A stretch of 64,000 nucleotides of DNA from Halorussus limi (GTDB taxonomy: Archaea > Halobacteriota > Halobacteria > Halobacteriales > Haladaptataceae): contig NZ_CP096659.1 of assembly GCF_023238205.1 (NCBI RefSeq), positions 1,240,001-1,304,000 on the forward strand, written 5' to 3'. The position numbers and the translations under genes are program-made. The notes below the pieces were generated by a model, which worked only from the letters and a program-made list of their open reading frames with translations, was not told the DNA's origin and did not search any database. Of this stretch, positions 1-9,200 are shown piece by piece; positions within the stretch are counted from its first letter, which is position 1, and every line of letters starts with the position of its first letter.

Positions 1-61
1 CGAGGAGATAGAGACGGAACTGCGGCGCGTGTTCGGCTTCGAATCTGAGAGCGAATCCTGA
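1..61 (+). CDS. 3' end of a truncated CDS
   Basis: The window opens inside a reading frame that closes at TGA 59-61. The visible 19 codons read as an acidic tail, EEIETELRRVFGFESESES. This is too short to name the protein. Codon use (GAG, CTG, CGC, TTC) matches the rest of the window. Confidence 0.5.
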   Translation, partial: EEIETELRRVFGFESESES

Positions 62-240
62 CGTCCGCCCCGACTCGAGCGAGTTCGGCAGTTTTCCGGC
101 GACTTCGACGCTTCGTCCAGCGGTTGCTCTGAGAGCGGTGCAAACCGTCGTTTGTTGTCCATAAATCAGTTATCGCTATACCGAATCTCCGAATGTGTCC
201 TACGAAGCGAGACGGAACGTGACTCGTCGCGGATAGCGGT

Positions 241-284
241 TTAGGTAGACCAGAATATCTAAGGCAGAGTTTAGGCTACCCTAA
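241..284 (+). promoter_or_regulatory. DtxR/SirR-type iron box pair
   Basis: TTAGGCTACCCTAA at 271-284 is a near-perfect palindrome of the IdeR/DtxR iron-box type. It ends three bases before the ATG at 288. A second half-site, TTAGGTAGACC, lies at 241-251, with an inverted ATCTAAGG between them. A regulator bound here would cover the promoter and start site of the binding-protein gene, which fits repression when iron is plentiful. Confidence 0.6.
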
Positions 285-287
285 GAC

Positions 288-1532
288 ATGCGAGAAACAC
301 CGGCTACGAAACTGACGCGGCGAAGTTTGCTGAAGGGCGCGGGCGCGGCCAGCACTGGCGCGCTCCTCGCCGGCTGTACGGGAGACGGAGCGGGCGACGG
401 AACCCAGACGAGCGGGACGGGAGAGTCGGAGACGACTGGAACGACCGCGGCCGAGTCCACCACGACGGAGAGCAGCGACGGGCACTCGGTGACGATGTCG
501 CCGGTGGGAACCGTCGAGTTCGACGCCGTCCCCCGGAACGTCTTCACGGTGTTTCCCCAGTACGCGGACATGGCGGTGGCGCTCGGACACGGCGACGCGG
601 TGAACTCGGTGTACGTGCCGAAGATGACCGGCACGACGCTGAACCACTACGGCCACCGCCTCGACGGCGTCTCGTTCGAGTGGGACGGGCTACGGGACCC
701 GTTGAGTAACGGCTTCTCCAAGGAACTGCTGTACGAACTCGATAGTGACGTTCACCTGACCGACCCCGCGTGGGCGTCGACTCAGAGCAACTGGGACAAG
801 TCGGACGTGGAGGAGATCAAGTCGAACGTCGCGCCGTGGTTCGGGAACTTCTACAGCGGCACCCACGCTCAGCCTCCGGACGGGTACGGCAACTACGAGT
901 ACTACGACCTGTGGAAGTTGTTCGGGAAGGTCGCGGACGTGTTCCGCGAGCGCGAGCGGTACGAGGCGCTCGCGGAGGTACACGCGAACCTCGTCTCCTC
1001 GATTCGGGAGAAGCTTCCGCCGAAGGAGGAGCGACCGAGCGCCGTCCGGGTCACGCTCGCACAGGACGGCCAGTCGTTCTACACGTACCACCTCAACAAA
1101 CCGGGCTACTGGTTGGCTGACACCCGACCGCTCGGGGCGAACGACGCGTTCGCCGACGAGGACTGGCAGAGCCTCTGGGGCACCGTCGATTACGAGACGA
1201 TGCTCGAAGCCGACCCGGACGTCATCCTCCACCTGTGGGGAATCACGCCGAGTTACAGCATGGCCGACACGCGCTCGAAACTCGAGAACCACACCAGCGG
1301 AAGTCAACTGACCGCGGTCGAGAACGACCGCGTGTACGCCGCGGGGATGCGGTATCAGGGACCGATAATGAACCTGTTCCAGATAGAGATGGGAGCCAAA
1401 CAGCTCTACCCCGACCTGTTCGGCGAGTGGCCCCGCTACGAGGACGGCGACCCCTACCCGGAAATTCCCGAGGACGAGTGGCTGTTCGACCGCAACCGCG
1501 TGGCCGACATCATCACCGGCGACGGCCAGTAG
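288..1532 (+). CDS. Iron/siderophore ABC transporter substrate-binding lipoprotein
   Basis: A 414-residue secreted binding protein. The N-terminus carries a Tat-type signal (TRRSLLKGAG, about residues 10-19) followed by a lipobox with the lipid-anchored cysteine at residue 30 (LLAGCTGD), then a Ser/Thr/Glu-rich linker to about residue 65. The remainder reads as a TroA/FepB-like periplasmic-binding fold: VEFDAVPRNVFTVFPQYADMAVALGHGD resembles the first lobe of iron(III)-siderophore receptors. No permease or ATPase is next to it, so it probably works with a transporter encoded elsewhere. The ATG at 288 starts just after an iron box, which supports an iron role. The exact ligand is inferred. Confidence 0.75.
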   Translation: MRETPATKLTRRSLLKGAGAASTGALLAGCTGDGAGDGTQTSGTGESETTGTTAAESTTTESSDGHSVTMSPVGTVEFDAVPRNVFTVFPQYADMAVALGHGDAVNSVYVPKMTGTTLNHYGHRLDGVSFEWDGLRDPLSNGFSKELLYELDSDVHLTDPAWASTQSNWDKSDVEEIKSNVAPWFGNFYSGTHAQPPDGYGNYEYYDLWKLFGKVADVFRERERYEALAEVHANLVSSIREKLPPKEERPSAVRVTLAQDGQSFYTYHLNKPGYWLADTRPLGANDAFADEDWQSLWGTVDYETMLEADPDVILHLWGITPSYSMADTRSKLENHTSGSQLTAVENDRVYAAGMRYQGPIMNLFQIEMGAKQLYPDLFGEWPRYEDGDPYPEIPEDEWLFDRNRVADIITGDGQ

Positions 1533-1648
1533 CGCCGCATCCACGGCCGTCGGAGCGGCGAAGTATCGGCGGACAGCCGTCGGTATCCCGACGCGGTGAA
1601 CGAGAGTGAACCAAAGGCCTAAGACCGCACGCTCCCTATCGCTTCAGT

Positions 1649-2008
1649 ATGAGCACCGAGACTCAGGACGACGGGGACGACCTCGAGGAGCGCGTCAGCA
1701 ACTTCCTGCGACGCAACTTCCCCCAGATTCAGATGCACGGCGGAAGCGCGGCCATCCAGAACATCGACCGCGAGACCGGGTCGGTCCACATCCAGTTGGG
1801 CGGCGCGTGCAGTGGCTGTGGCATCTCGCCGATGACGATTCAGGCCATCAAGAGCCGAATGGTCAAGGAGATTCCCGAAATCGAGAAGGTCAACGCCGAG
1901 ACCGGCATGGGCGGCGACGGCGGACACGGCGGTGGCATGAGTCCCTCGTTCCCTGGCGAGACGAGTGACGACGGCGACGACGACGAGGGACCGCAGGCCC
2001 CCTTCTAA
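1649..2008 (+). CDS. NifU C-terminal-domain iron-sulfur scaffold protein
   Basis: A 119-residue protein matching the NifU-like C-terminal domain (Nfu family), which holds or delivers Fe-S clusters. The core is FLRRNFPQIQMHGGSAAIQNID followed by the cluster-binding motif CSGC (Cys54 and Cys57) in GGACSGCGISP. The tail is Gly/His/Asp-rich (GGDGGHGGG) and may be flexible or bind metal. The ATG at 1649 begins just before the conserved region. It lies alone between an iron-uptake gene and a sulfatase-like gene. Confidence 0.85.
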   Translation: MSTETQDDGDDLEERVSNFLRRNFPQIQMHGGSAAIQNIDRETGSVHIQLGGACSGCGISPMTIQAIKSRMVKEIPEIEKVNAETGMGGDGGHGGGMSPSFPGETSDDGDDDEGPQAPF

Positions 2009-2102
2009 GCACGGATTTCCGCACGCGAAACGTTTCAATTCTTCCCGTAGAACGCGGCTAACATCAGGATATTTATCCCGTCGGGGATTGCACGGTACTG
2101 AT

Positions 2103-3641
2103 ATGACCAACGACGACGCTGCGGGGAACGTCGTGTTCGTGGTCATGGACACGGTTCGCAAGAGCCACCTCTCCGTCTATGGCTACGACCGACCGACGAC
2201 GCCGGGCTTAGAGCGGTTCGCCGACGAGGCGGCCGTCTTCGAGCAAGCGGTCTCCCCCGCGCCGTGGACCCTCCCAGTACACGCCTCGCTGTTCACGGGA
2301 ATGTACCCGAGCGAACACGGCGCGAGTCAGGAGAACCCGTATCTGGAGGGCGCGACGACACTCGCCGAGACCCTCTCGGGCGCGGGCTACGACACCGCGT
2401 GCTACTCCTCGAACGCGTGGATTACGCCCTACACTCACCTCACCGACGGGTTCGACGACCAAGACAACTTCTTCGAGGTGATGCCCGGCGAGTTCCTGTC
2501 GGGTCCGCTGGCGAAGGCGTGGAAGACGATGAACGACAACGAGACCCTCCGGAAGGCCGCCGACTGGTTGGTGTCGGTCGGGAACAAGATTCACGAGTAC
2601 ACGGCCTCCGGCGAGGGCGCCGACTCGAAGACGCCGCAGGTCATCGACCGGACGATGGAGTTCATCGACGACGCCGACGACGACTACTTCGCGTTCATCA
2701 ACCTGATGGACGCTCACCTGCCGTACCACCCGCCCGAGGAGTACAAAGAGGAGTTCGCGCCCGGCGTGGACTCCACGAAAGTCTGCCAGAACTCGAAGGA
2801 GTACAACTGCGGTGCCCGCGATATCTCGGACGACGAGTGGGATGCCATCGAGGGGCTCTACGACGCCGAGATTCGGCACATCGACGCCCAACTCAGTCGA
2901 CTGTTCTCGTGGATGCAGGAGAACGACGAGTGGGAGGACACCATGGTCGTCATCTGCGCCGACCACGGCGAACTCCACGGCGAACACGACCTCTACGGCC
3001 ACGAGTTCTGTATCTACGACCCGCTCGTGAACGTGCCGCTGATGGTCAAGCACCCCGAGATGGAGTCGGGACGCCGCGAGGACCAGCAGGTCGAACTCGT
3101 GGACCTCTACCACACCGTGCTGGACCACACCGGCGTCGAGGCGACCGACTCGACGGTTCCGCTCGACAGGACGCGGTCGCTCCTCGACGCGGACTATCGC
3201 GACTTCGCGGAGAGCGAGGCGCGGAGCGCCTCGGGGAAGACGCCCGGGAGCCACCCGGGCGACGGCGACTACGCCTTCGTGGAGTACTACCGGCCGGTCG
3301 TGGAACTGAAGCAGTTGGAGGAGAAGGCCAGCGACGCGGGCATCGAGTTGGACCGCGACTCGCGGTTCTACTCCCGGATGCGGGCCGCACGCCGCCCCGA
3401 CGCCAAGTACATCCGCAACGAGCGTATCAGCGACGAGTTCTACCACCTCGACGAGGACCCCGGCGAGACCGACAATTTGCGCGGCGAGGGGAGCGACGAG
3501 GAGGTCGAACTCGAAGGCGCGCTCTCGGAGTTCGAGCAGAGCGTCGGCGGCGAGTGGAAGGAAGTCGAGGACGACGACGTGCTGGACGACATGAGCGACG
3601 ACGCGAAAGACCGGCTACAGGACCTCGGGTACATCGACTGA
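2103..3641 (+). CDS. Sulfatase/alkaline-phosphatase superfamily hydrolase with Thr in the nucleophile position
   Basis: A 512-residue cytosolic enzyme of the sulfatase family. It begins VVFVVMDTVRKSHLSVYGYDRPTTPG, with the metal-binding Asp near residue 16. The nucleophile block is PWTLPVHASLFTG, so Thr56 stands where sulfatases have the Cys or Ser converted to formylglycine (C/S-x-P-x-R). A second metal block, VVICADHGELHGEHDLYGHE, is present. The ATG at 2103 is preferred over an upstream in-frame extension because the family motif starts at once and a TATA-like ATATTTATCCC lies about 30 bases upstream. Thr nucleophiles occur in phosphodiesterase or phosphoglycerol-transferase members, so the substrate may be a phosphate ester rather than a sulfate ester. 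Confidence 0.8.
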   Translation: MTNDDAAGNVVFVVMDTVRKSHLSVYGYDRPTTPGLERFADEAAVFEQAVSPAPWTLPVHASLFTGMYPSEHGASQENPYLEGATTLAETLSGAGYDTACYSSNAWITPYTHLTDGFDDQDNFFEVMPGEFLSGPLAKAWKTMNDNETLRKAADWLVSVGNKIHEYTASGEGADSKTPQVIDRTMEFIDDADDDYFAFINLMDAHLPYHPPEEYKEEFAPGVDSTKVCQNSKEYNCGARDISDDEWDAIEGLYDAEIRHIDAQLSRLFSWMQENDEWEDTMVVICADHGELHGEHDLYGHEFCIYDPLVNVPLMVKHPEMESGRREDQQVELVDLYHTVLDHTGVEATDSTVPLDRTRSLLDADYRDFAESEARSASGKTPGSHPGDGDYAFVEYYRPVVELKQLEEKASDAGIELDRDSRFYSRMRAARRPDAKYIRNERISDEFYHLDEDPGETDNLRGEGSDEEVELEGALSEFEQSVGGEWKEVEDDDVLDDMSDDAKDRLQDLGYID

Positions 3642-3713
3642 CGAAGCGGTTCGCGGCGAATCGTCGCGGTTCGTCGAGAACGAAGAGTCGAGCGGAGAAC
3701 GACGGTCTGTTTC

Positions 3714-4739
3714 TCACACCGAATCGACGCCGACCACGCTCACGACGCCGCCGCCGATGGTGACGGGCACCCAGTAGATAGCGCCCCGGAAGATAATCAC
3801 GGCGGCGAAGGCGGTTCCCGTACTGACCCCTGCGCCGGGGAGACTGGAGAGGAGTCCGACGAGCACCGCCTCGATGCCGCCCGCACCGCCGGGGAGCGGC
3901 GTGATACCGGCGATTGCGCCCACCGGGACGACGAACAGGAGGACGGCGAACGGGACCGGTGAACCGATAGCCGCGAACGCCAGCCACAGCGCGACCATCT
4001 GGCAGACCCACCCCGCCGTCGAGGCGACGAGCGCGAGGGCCAGTCCGCGCCGGTTCGTGGCCACGCGCTCTATCGAGTCGAAGAACTCGCCGACCCGCGT
4101 TTCGAGGGTCTCGCGACTGAGCGACACGTCGACGGGCGCGACCCGAGTCACGAGTCGGAGTATCGGCGCGAGGACCCGCGCGATGGCGCGCCGAAGCGCG
4201 TTCCGGTTGCGCCAGCCGAAGAAGCCGGCGAAGGGGACGGCGATCGAGAGAACGACGATGGCCGCCGTCGCGAGTCGGAGCCGGCGGCCGAACGAGGTCT
4301 GGGTCGCGTAGAACGCCGCGCCGCCCAGCGCGAGGACGATGGACGGGACGAAGTTGAGCGAGTCGACGCTCGCGATGGCCGCCAGTCCGCGCTCGTACTC
4401 GGTGTCGGCCACCTTCGAGATGAGGAGCGCCGTCACCGGTTCGCCGCCCGCCTGCCCGAAGGGCGTGATGTTGTTCGAGAACATCGCGCCGTTCAGGATG
4501 AAGAAGGACTTGACGAACGACACGTCGACGCCGAGGACGTCGAGGACGGTCCGGAGGCCGAAGCCCCACGCGGCGAGCCACCCGATTGTGACCACGACGA
4601 TGAGCGCCACCGCCTCGGTGTCGGCGTGCCGGAGTTCCTGAACGAACCCCTCGACGCCGACCAGATACAGCAGTAGGCCGAGAATGGCAAACGTCCCGAG
4701 AAACCCGATAATGGTAGTTCGCAACTGCGCGCCGTTCAT
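3714..4739 (-). CDS. Flippase-like integral membrane protein (LPG synthase TM-domain family)
   Basis: A 341-residue, highly hydrophobic protein of the lysylphosphatidylglycerol-synthase transmembrane family (UPF0104, AglD-like). It has about eight membrane segments and the typical PFGQAGGEPVTALLI block near residues 92-106 and LPGGAGGIEAVLVGLL near residue 290. Relatives flip or elongate lipid-linked sugars or are membrane-only paralogues of MprF. It is convergent with the sulfatase-like gene, whose family includes membrane-glycolipid modifying enzymes. The product is certain to the family level only. Confidence 0.8.
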   Translation of the reverse strand: MNGAQLRTTIIGFLGTFAILGLLLYLVGVEGFVQELRHADTEAVALIVVVTIGWLAAWGFGLRTVLDVLGVDVSFVKSFFILNGAMFSNNITPFGQAGGEPVTALLISKVADTEYERGLAAIASVDSLNFVPSIVLALGGAAFYATQTSFGRRLRLATAAIVVLSIAVPFAGFFGWRNRNALRRAIARVLAPILRLVTRVAPVDVSLSRETLETRVGEFFDSIERVATNRRGLALALVASTAGWVCQMVALWLAFAAIGSPVPFAVLLFVVPVGAIAGITPLPGGAGGIEAVLVGLLSSLPGAGVSTGTAFAAVIIFRGAIYWVPVTIGGGVVSVVGVDSV

Positions 4740-4854
4740 GGGCAGTGCTTGCCGTCTGCACTAATCAGTATGTCGGAATCTCCACTCGAAGCCGGAGGGT
4801 GGGACGGTGAGCGCATCGGCATGTCTACTGTGCTAACAGCGTCGTCGGGGCAAT

Positions 4855-5754
4855 TCAATCCTGTGGGCGGTCTCGCTCCCGCGCTCGGAGCAGATTCGTT
4901 AAGGTCCGGTTGACCGGCACCGACTTGCCTCGCTCGCGGGCGCGCGCGCAGACGTGTCCGTTTATCGACTCGATTTCGGTCCGTCTGCCCGCCAGCACGT
5001 CCTGCTGCATCGAGGACGTGTTCGCGGCGGTGGCGCGGGCGACGCGCTCGACCGCCTCGACCGCCTCGTCGTCTCCTAGTTCGACGCCTTCGGCCCGCGC
5101 GACGCGGGCCGTCTCTCGGGCGGCGTCCCCGGCGACTTCGCTGGCCGGGCCGTCGAGGAGCGCGCCGTTCTCGACCCGCGCCAGCGCCGTAGTCGCGTTT
5201 ATGCCCGCGTTGACCGCCAGTTTCTCCCAGAGGCGGCGAGGCATGTCGTCGGCGACGGTGGTCTCGACGCCCGCCGTAGAGAAGGCGCGGCCCGCCCGGT
5301 CGGCCGCCTCGGAGGTCCCGCCTTCGCGCGGGCCGAGGACGACCTCGCCCCGGCCGGTGCAGTCCACCGCGCCCGGTTCTCGGCGGACCGCGCCGTAGGT
5401 CGCGGTGCCCGCGAGGACCGGGCAGTCGAGGCTGGCGGCCAGCGTCTCCTCGCTTCCCATCCCGTTCTGGAGCGAGATTGCGGCGTCGAACCGACCGGTG
5501 GCGAGCGCCTCGGCGGCCGCCGCGGTGTCGAACGCCTTGACCGTCACCACCGCGAGGTCGGCCGCGAGACCGGTCCCGTCGGTGGTCGCGTCCGGGCGGA
5601 CTGTGAAGTCGAACTGGCCCCCGACTCGCAGACCGGACTCTCGGACCGCCGCGACGTGAGGGTCGCGTCCGACCAGCGTGACCGCGTGTTCGCGGGCGAG
5701 CAGGCCCCCGACGAGGCTTCCGAGGCTTCCCGCGCCGAACACGACGATATCCAT
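4855..5754 (-). CDS. panE: 2-dehydropantoate 2-reductase
   Basis: A 299-residue ketopantoate reductase (NADPH-dependent reduction of 2-dehydropantoate to pantoate, coenzyme A pathway). It shows the dinucleotide loop MDIVVFGAGSLGSLVGGLLA at the N-terminus, the VTVKAFDT block, NGMGSEE, and the catalytic-lysine block WEKLAVNAGINATTAL near residue 180. Length is normal for the family. The ATG at 5754 directly precedes the Rossmann strand. It is upstream of the flippase-like gene with a 115-base gap. In archaea this enzyme may prefer NADH; the sequence does not decide that. Confidence 0.85.
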   Translation of the reverse strand: MDIVVFGAGSLGSLVGGLLAREHAVTLVGRDPHVAAVRESGLRVGGQFDFTVRPDATTDGTGLAADLAVVTVKAFDTAAAAEALATGRFDAAISLQNGMGSEETLAASLDCPVLAGTATYGAVRREPGAVDCTGRGEVVLGPREGGTSEAADRAGRAFSTAGVETTVADDMPRRLWEKLAVNAGINATTALARVENGALLDGPASEVAGDAARETARVARAEGVELGDDEAVEAVERVARATAANTSSMQQDVLAGRRTEIESINGHVCARARERGKSVPVNRTLTNLLRARERDRPQD

Positions 5755-5803
5755 GTCTGGTCGTCGGGACTGCGAGTAGAAAAATCGGTGCGTCTCGCGC
5801 GCG

Positions 5804-6145
5804 TCAGTCCTCGGTCCAGTACATCAGCGCTTCCTTGGGTTCGCCGCAGTTCGGGCACTCGTCGGGAAGCCCCTCGTCTATCTCGCCCATCTCGCCGCAG
5901 TTGGTGCAGCGCCACATCAGTTCGGCCTCGCCGAAGTCGTGGCCCGACCGGGCGTGTTCGATGCTCATGCTCTCGACGCCCTCTCTGGTCGAGACGAAGA
6001 AGCCGCCCTCCTCCAGTCCGCGGACGTTGCCGAGTTCGTTGCCGTCCTCGTCGTAGACGGTCTGGCCGAAACTCACTTCGAGCGCTTCCTCGACCGCTTC
6101 CACGTCCCCGTCGTCCTCCGCGGGTTGCTCCCCGTGTCCACTCAT
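5804..6145 (-). CDS. Haloarchaeal rubredoxin-like zinc-ribbon protein (DUF7130-like)
   Basis: A 113-residue acidic protein. The N-terminal half (EVSFGQTVYDEDGNELGNVRGLEEGGFFVSTREGVESM) resembles a PRC-barrel-like strand pattern. The C-terminal half is a zinc ribbon with CTNCG and CPNCG and ends EALMYWTED. I chose the Met at 6145 (MSGHGEQP) over a 19-codon upstream extension because the extension lacks the acidic character of haloarchaeal proteins. It sits between polC and panE on the same strand. The function is unknown. Confidence 0.75.
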   Translation of the reverse strand: MSGHGEQPAEDDGDVEAVEEALEVSFGQTVYDEDGNELGNVRGLEEGGFFVSTREGVESMSIEHARSGHDFGEAELMWRCTNCGEMGEIDEGLPDECPNCGEPKEALMYWTED

Positions 6146-6282
6146 AGATTCGTGTACGCCGTCATTCCTGATAAACGTCGTCGCCGATTCGAGCGGGAAC
6201 ACGACGGAGCGGTGATTTCGTTACCCCCGTTCGCGGCCGAGATGATTACCCCGAGACGAATCGCCGAGTACGGCAGGCGCGA

Positions 6283-9200
6283 CTACATGAAGTCGGCGAT
6301 GCTTCCCTGCTTGTTCTTGTCGTTCTCGAAGATGGACTCCAGTCTGCGGTCCATGATTTCGAGGCGCTGTTTCGTGTACTCCCGACAATCGTACTTCTCG
6401 GCCACCTGAATCGCGGTCTCCATGTACTTGTTCACCGACCCTTGGTGAACCGTGAGGTTGACCTGTCCGCCGCAGTCCCGGCACTCCTTGGTCAGGGGCA
6501 TCCGGCGGTACTTCGCGCCGCAGTCGAGACACCGGGTCTCCTGCCGGGAGAACGCCCGGAGGTTGCCGATGAGGTCGGGCAGGAAGTGGTACTCGATGAC
6601 GCGTTCGGCCACGTCGGTCTCGTCCACCGAGCGGAGTTTCCGGGCGAGTTCCAACTGGGCATCCATCTTGTCCATCATCGACCCGAGGGTCTTGTACGCC
6701 GAGAGGTCCGGGCCTAGCGCGATGTTCGAGGTGTCGTGACTGTGGTGGAAGTCGGTGTACTCGCGGTCGGTGCCCAGATTCTCCTCGGCGATGGTCATCA
6801 CGTCCTCGACCTCGCCGGGGTCAACCATCTCGCGGGTCGCCTCGTAGAACTCCCGGGGGTACTCCCGCACGATGTCCATGTTGTGGGCCTCGTCGTCGAT
6901 TTCGGAGGGGTCGATGCGCGAGGACATCACGAGAGGCGCGTCCATCTGGCCCCCGCGCTTGTCGGGCAGGAACTCCTTGCTGAAGTTGAGCAGGCCGTCC
7001 ATCAGGAGCATCACGCAGTCCTCGTCGCCGTCGCAATTGCGTCGTTTCGCGGCGTGAAAGTACGGATGTGCGTACCCGACGGCCGCCGAGGTGAACCCGA
7101 CGATGCGGCCCACGACCGCCGCGGAGGTGTGGGGAGCCATCCCGAAGACGAGTTCCCCGACGAGTTCGTCGCGCTCGTCCAACTCGTAGAACGGGTCGAG
7201 ACCGTAGTACTGCTCCAGCAGGTCGTCCACGAAGTCGGCGGTCTGGAGGAGGTGTTCGGCCGCGCCGTCCGAGAGGACGATGTCCTGCACCTTGAGTTCG
7301 ACCAGTTGGTCGTCGTGGCGGAGCGGGTCGCCGTGGATGTCCTCCTCGTAGCCCAGCGACCGGAAGTGGTCGGCCGTCACGTCGAGTTCCGAGGGGCGGA
7401 CGCTCGTGACGGGGAGGTCGGTCATGTCGTACCGGACCGTCCCGTCCTTGAACGCCGACACGTCGTGTTTCGCGCGGAGGACGCCCTTCTCGATGGGTTC
7501 GGGCGTCTTGTACGACGACGACAGCCCTTTGACGCCTTTGAGCGTGTCGAAGGCGTTCTCGCGTTCGCCGACCGACTCCAGCGCCGACCTGAACTCGTCG
7601 TTGACGTCGATGGTTCGACGCTCGACCGGCGTGGCCTCCACTTCGCAGTTGTCGCAGACCGCACGCCCGGACTCGTCCAACTCGACCACCGAACCGCACT
7701 CGGGGCAGGTGAAGTGAGCGAAGGTGTTGCCGCCGCACTCGGGACACTTACACTCGAAGGTGTGTTCGCCGCAGTCCTCGCACTCCCGGCGGCCGACCTG
7801 CGCGTCGACCAGTCCGGGCGTGCTCTCCATGTCGGGGGCGTGCTTGGCGGCGGCCGCCACGTCTCGCTGACTGCCGCCCGCCTCGCCGATGGGGAAGAGC
7901 GTGTGGACCGCGGGCGAGAGATCGCGGCTCTCGGACTTCTCGGGGCGACCCATGCGGTTACCGATGCGGGTCGGCGCTCGCTCGCGAACCTCGAAGGGCG
8001 CGACTTCGTTGACCGCTCGGACCGCGTTGTCGCCGTCCTCGGCCTCTCCCCAGTCGCGGGCTTCCGGCGAGAGGTCGTCCCACGTCTTTTCGAGGTCGTC
8101 GTCGACCCCCAGCGACCGCGCGAGCGGTCGCCACTCGGGGACGCGAATCTCCGTCTCCTCCTGCTGGTGGGGCACCAGAATACATTCGAGCGCGGTCCGG
8201 ACCGTCTCGGTGAACTCGACGTGTAACTCGCCGCCGACCACGTCGCCGTCCGCGACCGCCTCGGCCAGCGCCTCGAACTGGTCGACGGTGAGGTCGTGCC
8301 AGAGGTAGGTGTACTTCGGGTGGAGCGGGCAATCGTACTCGGTGGCCCACGTCAGCGCCTCGTCGGGGGTCGGGTCCGAGAGGTCGACGCTCGGGGAGTC
8401 CCGGAGCGCCTGCACGTCCGCGCCGGCCGCCTCGAAGTCCTGCACCCACCACTCGACGGTGTAGGAGGCGGGCGCGAGCGGGTGGTTGTTCTCCACGAAC
8501 TCGCCGTAGTTGACCAGATACTCCCCGAGGTCGAGAATCTTCTCGACGCCGTTCCGGAGTTCGAGCGCCTCGTCGGGGTCGTCGATGCGCCGCACGTCGC
8601 CGTTGGCGAGGCGGACCGTCGGCCCCTCGATGGAGTCCACGGGCACCACGCCCGCGGCCTTGCCCGGGCGCTCGGTCTTGATTTGCGTTCCGGTGGCGAG
8701 GAAGTCGTCCACGAGGTGCATCGTGGCGGGGTGGACGCCGGCCGTGGCGAACCCGTGGTTGCGCGCCCGACCGTAGCGCAGGCGGAAGCCCCCGGACTCG
8801 CTCGGGTGGCCGAAGACGGGGCGTCCGGCGATGAGGTCCCGGAGGAACTTCTTCGCGGGGTCGACTCGGGGCGGGCCAGTCGCTTCCTCCGCGGCGTCGT
8901 CGGCCTCGTCCTCCGTCGCGTCGGCCTCGCTCTCCTCGTCGCCTTCGTCGTCGCCCTCGTCTTCCTCGCCGTCGTCCTTTCCGATGGTGCCGTCGATGAG
9001 GTCCTGCAACCACGGCCAGTCGATTTCGTCCAGGTTCCGGGTGTAGCGCTGAATCTTGGGTGCCTTGAGCGCGATACCCTCCGCGAGGACGAGACACATG
9101 CCGCCGCGGGCGTTGTTGGTGTCGACCCGTTCGAGGTCCCGGAAGCCCGAAACCTCCTCGTCGCCGGTCGACTCCCCGTCGAGCATGATGGGCATGTGTT

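Noticed and set aside
1965-2102. 46-codon upstream extension of the sulfatase-like protein
   Set aside because: It overlaps the NifU-like gene, is basic, and the TATA box lies within it; the family motif begins at 2103.
6736-8226. 496-codon plus-strand open frame opposite polC, and similar long frames opposite dppA, glyS, hel308 and orc1
   Set aside because: These are shadows of real genes caused by GC-rich third positions. Their proteins are not acidic and match no family, while the opposite strand encodes clear conserved proteins.
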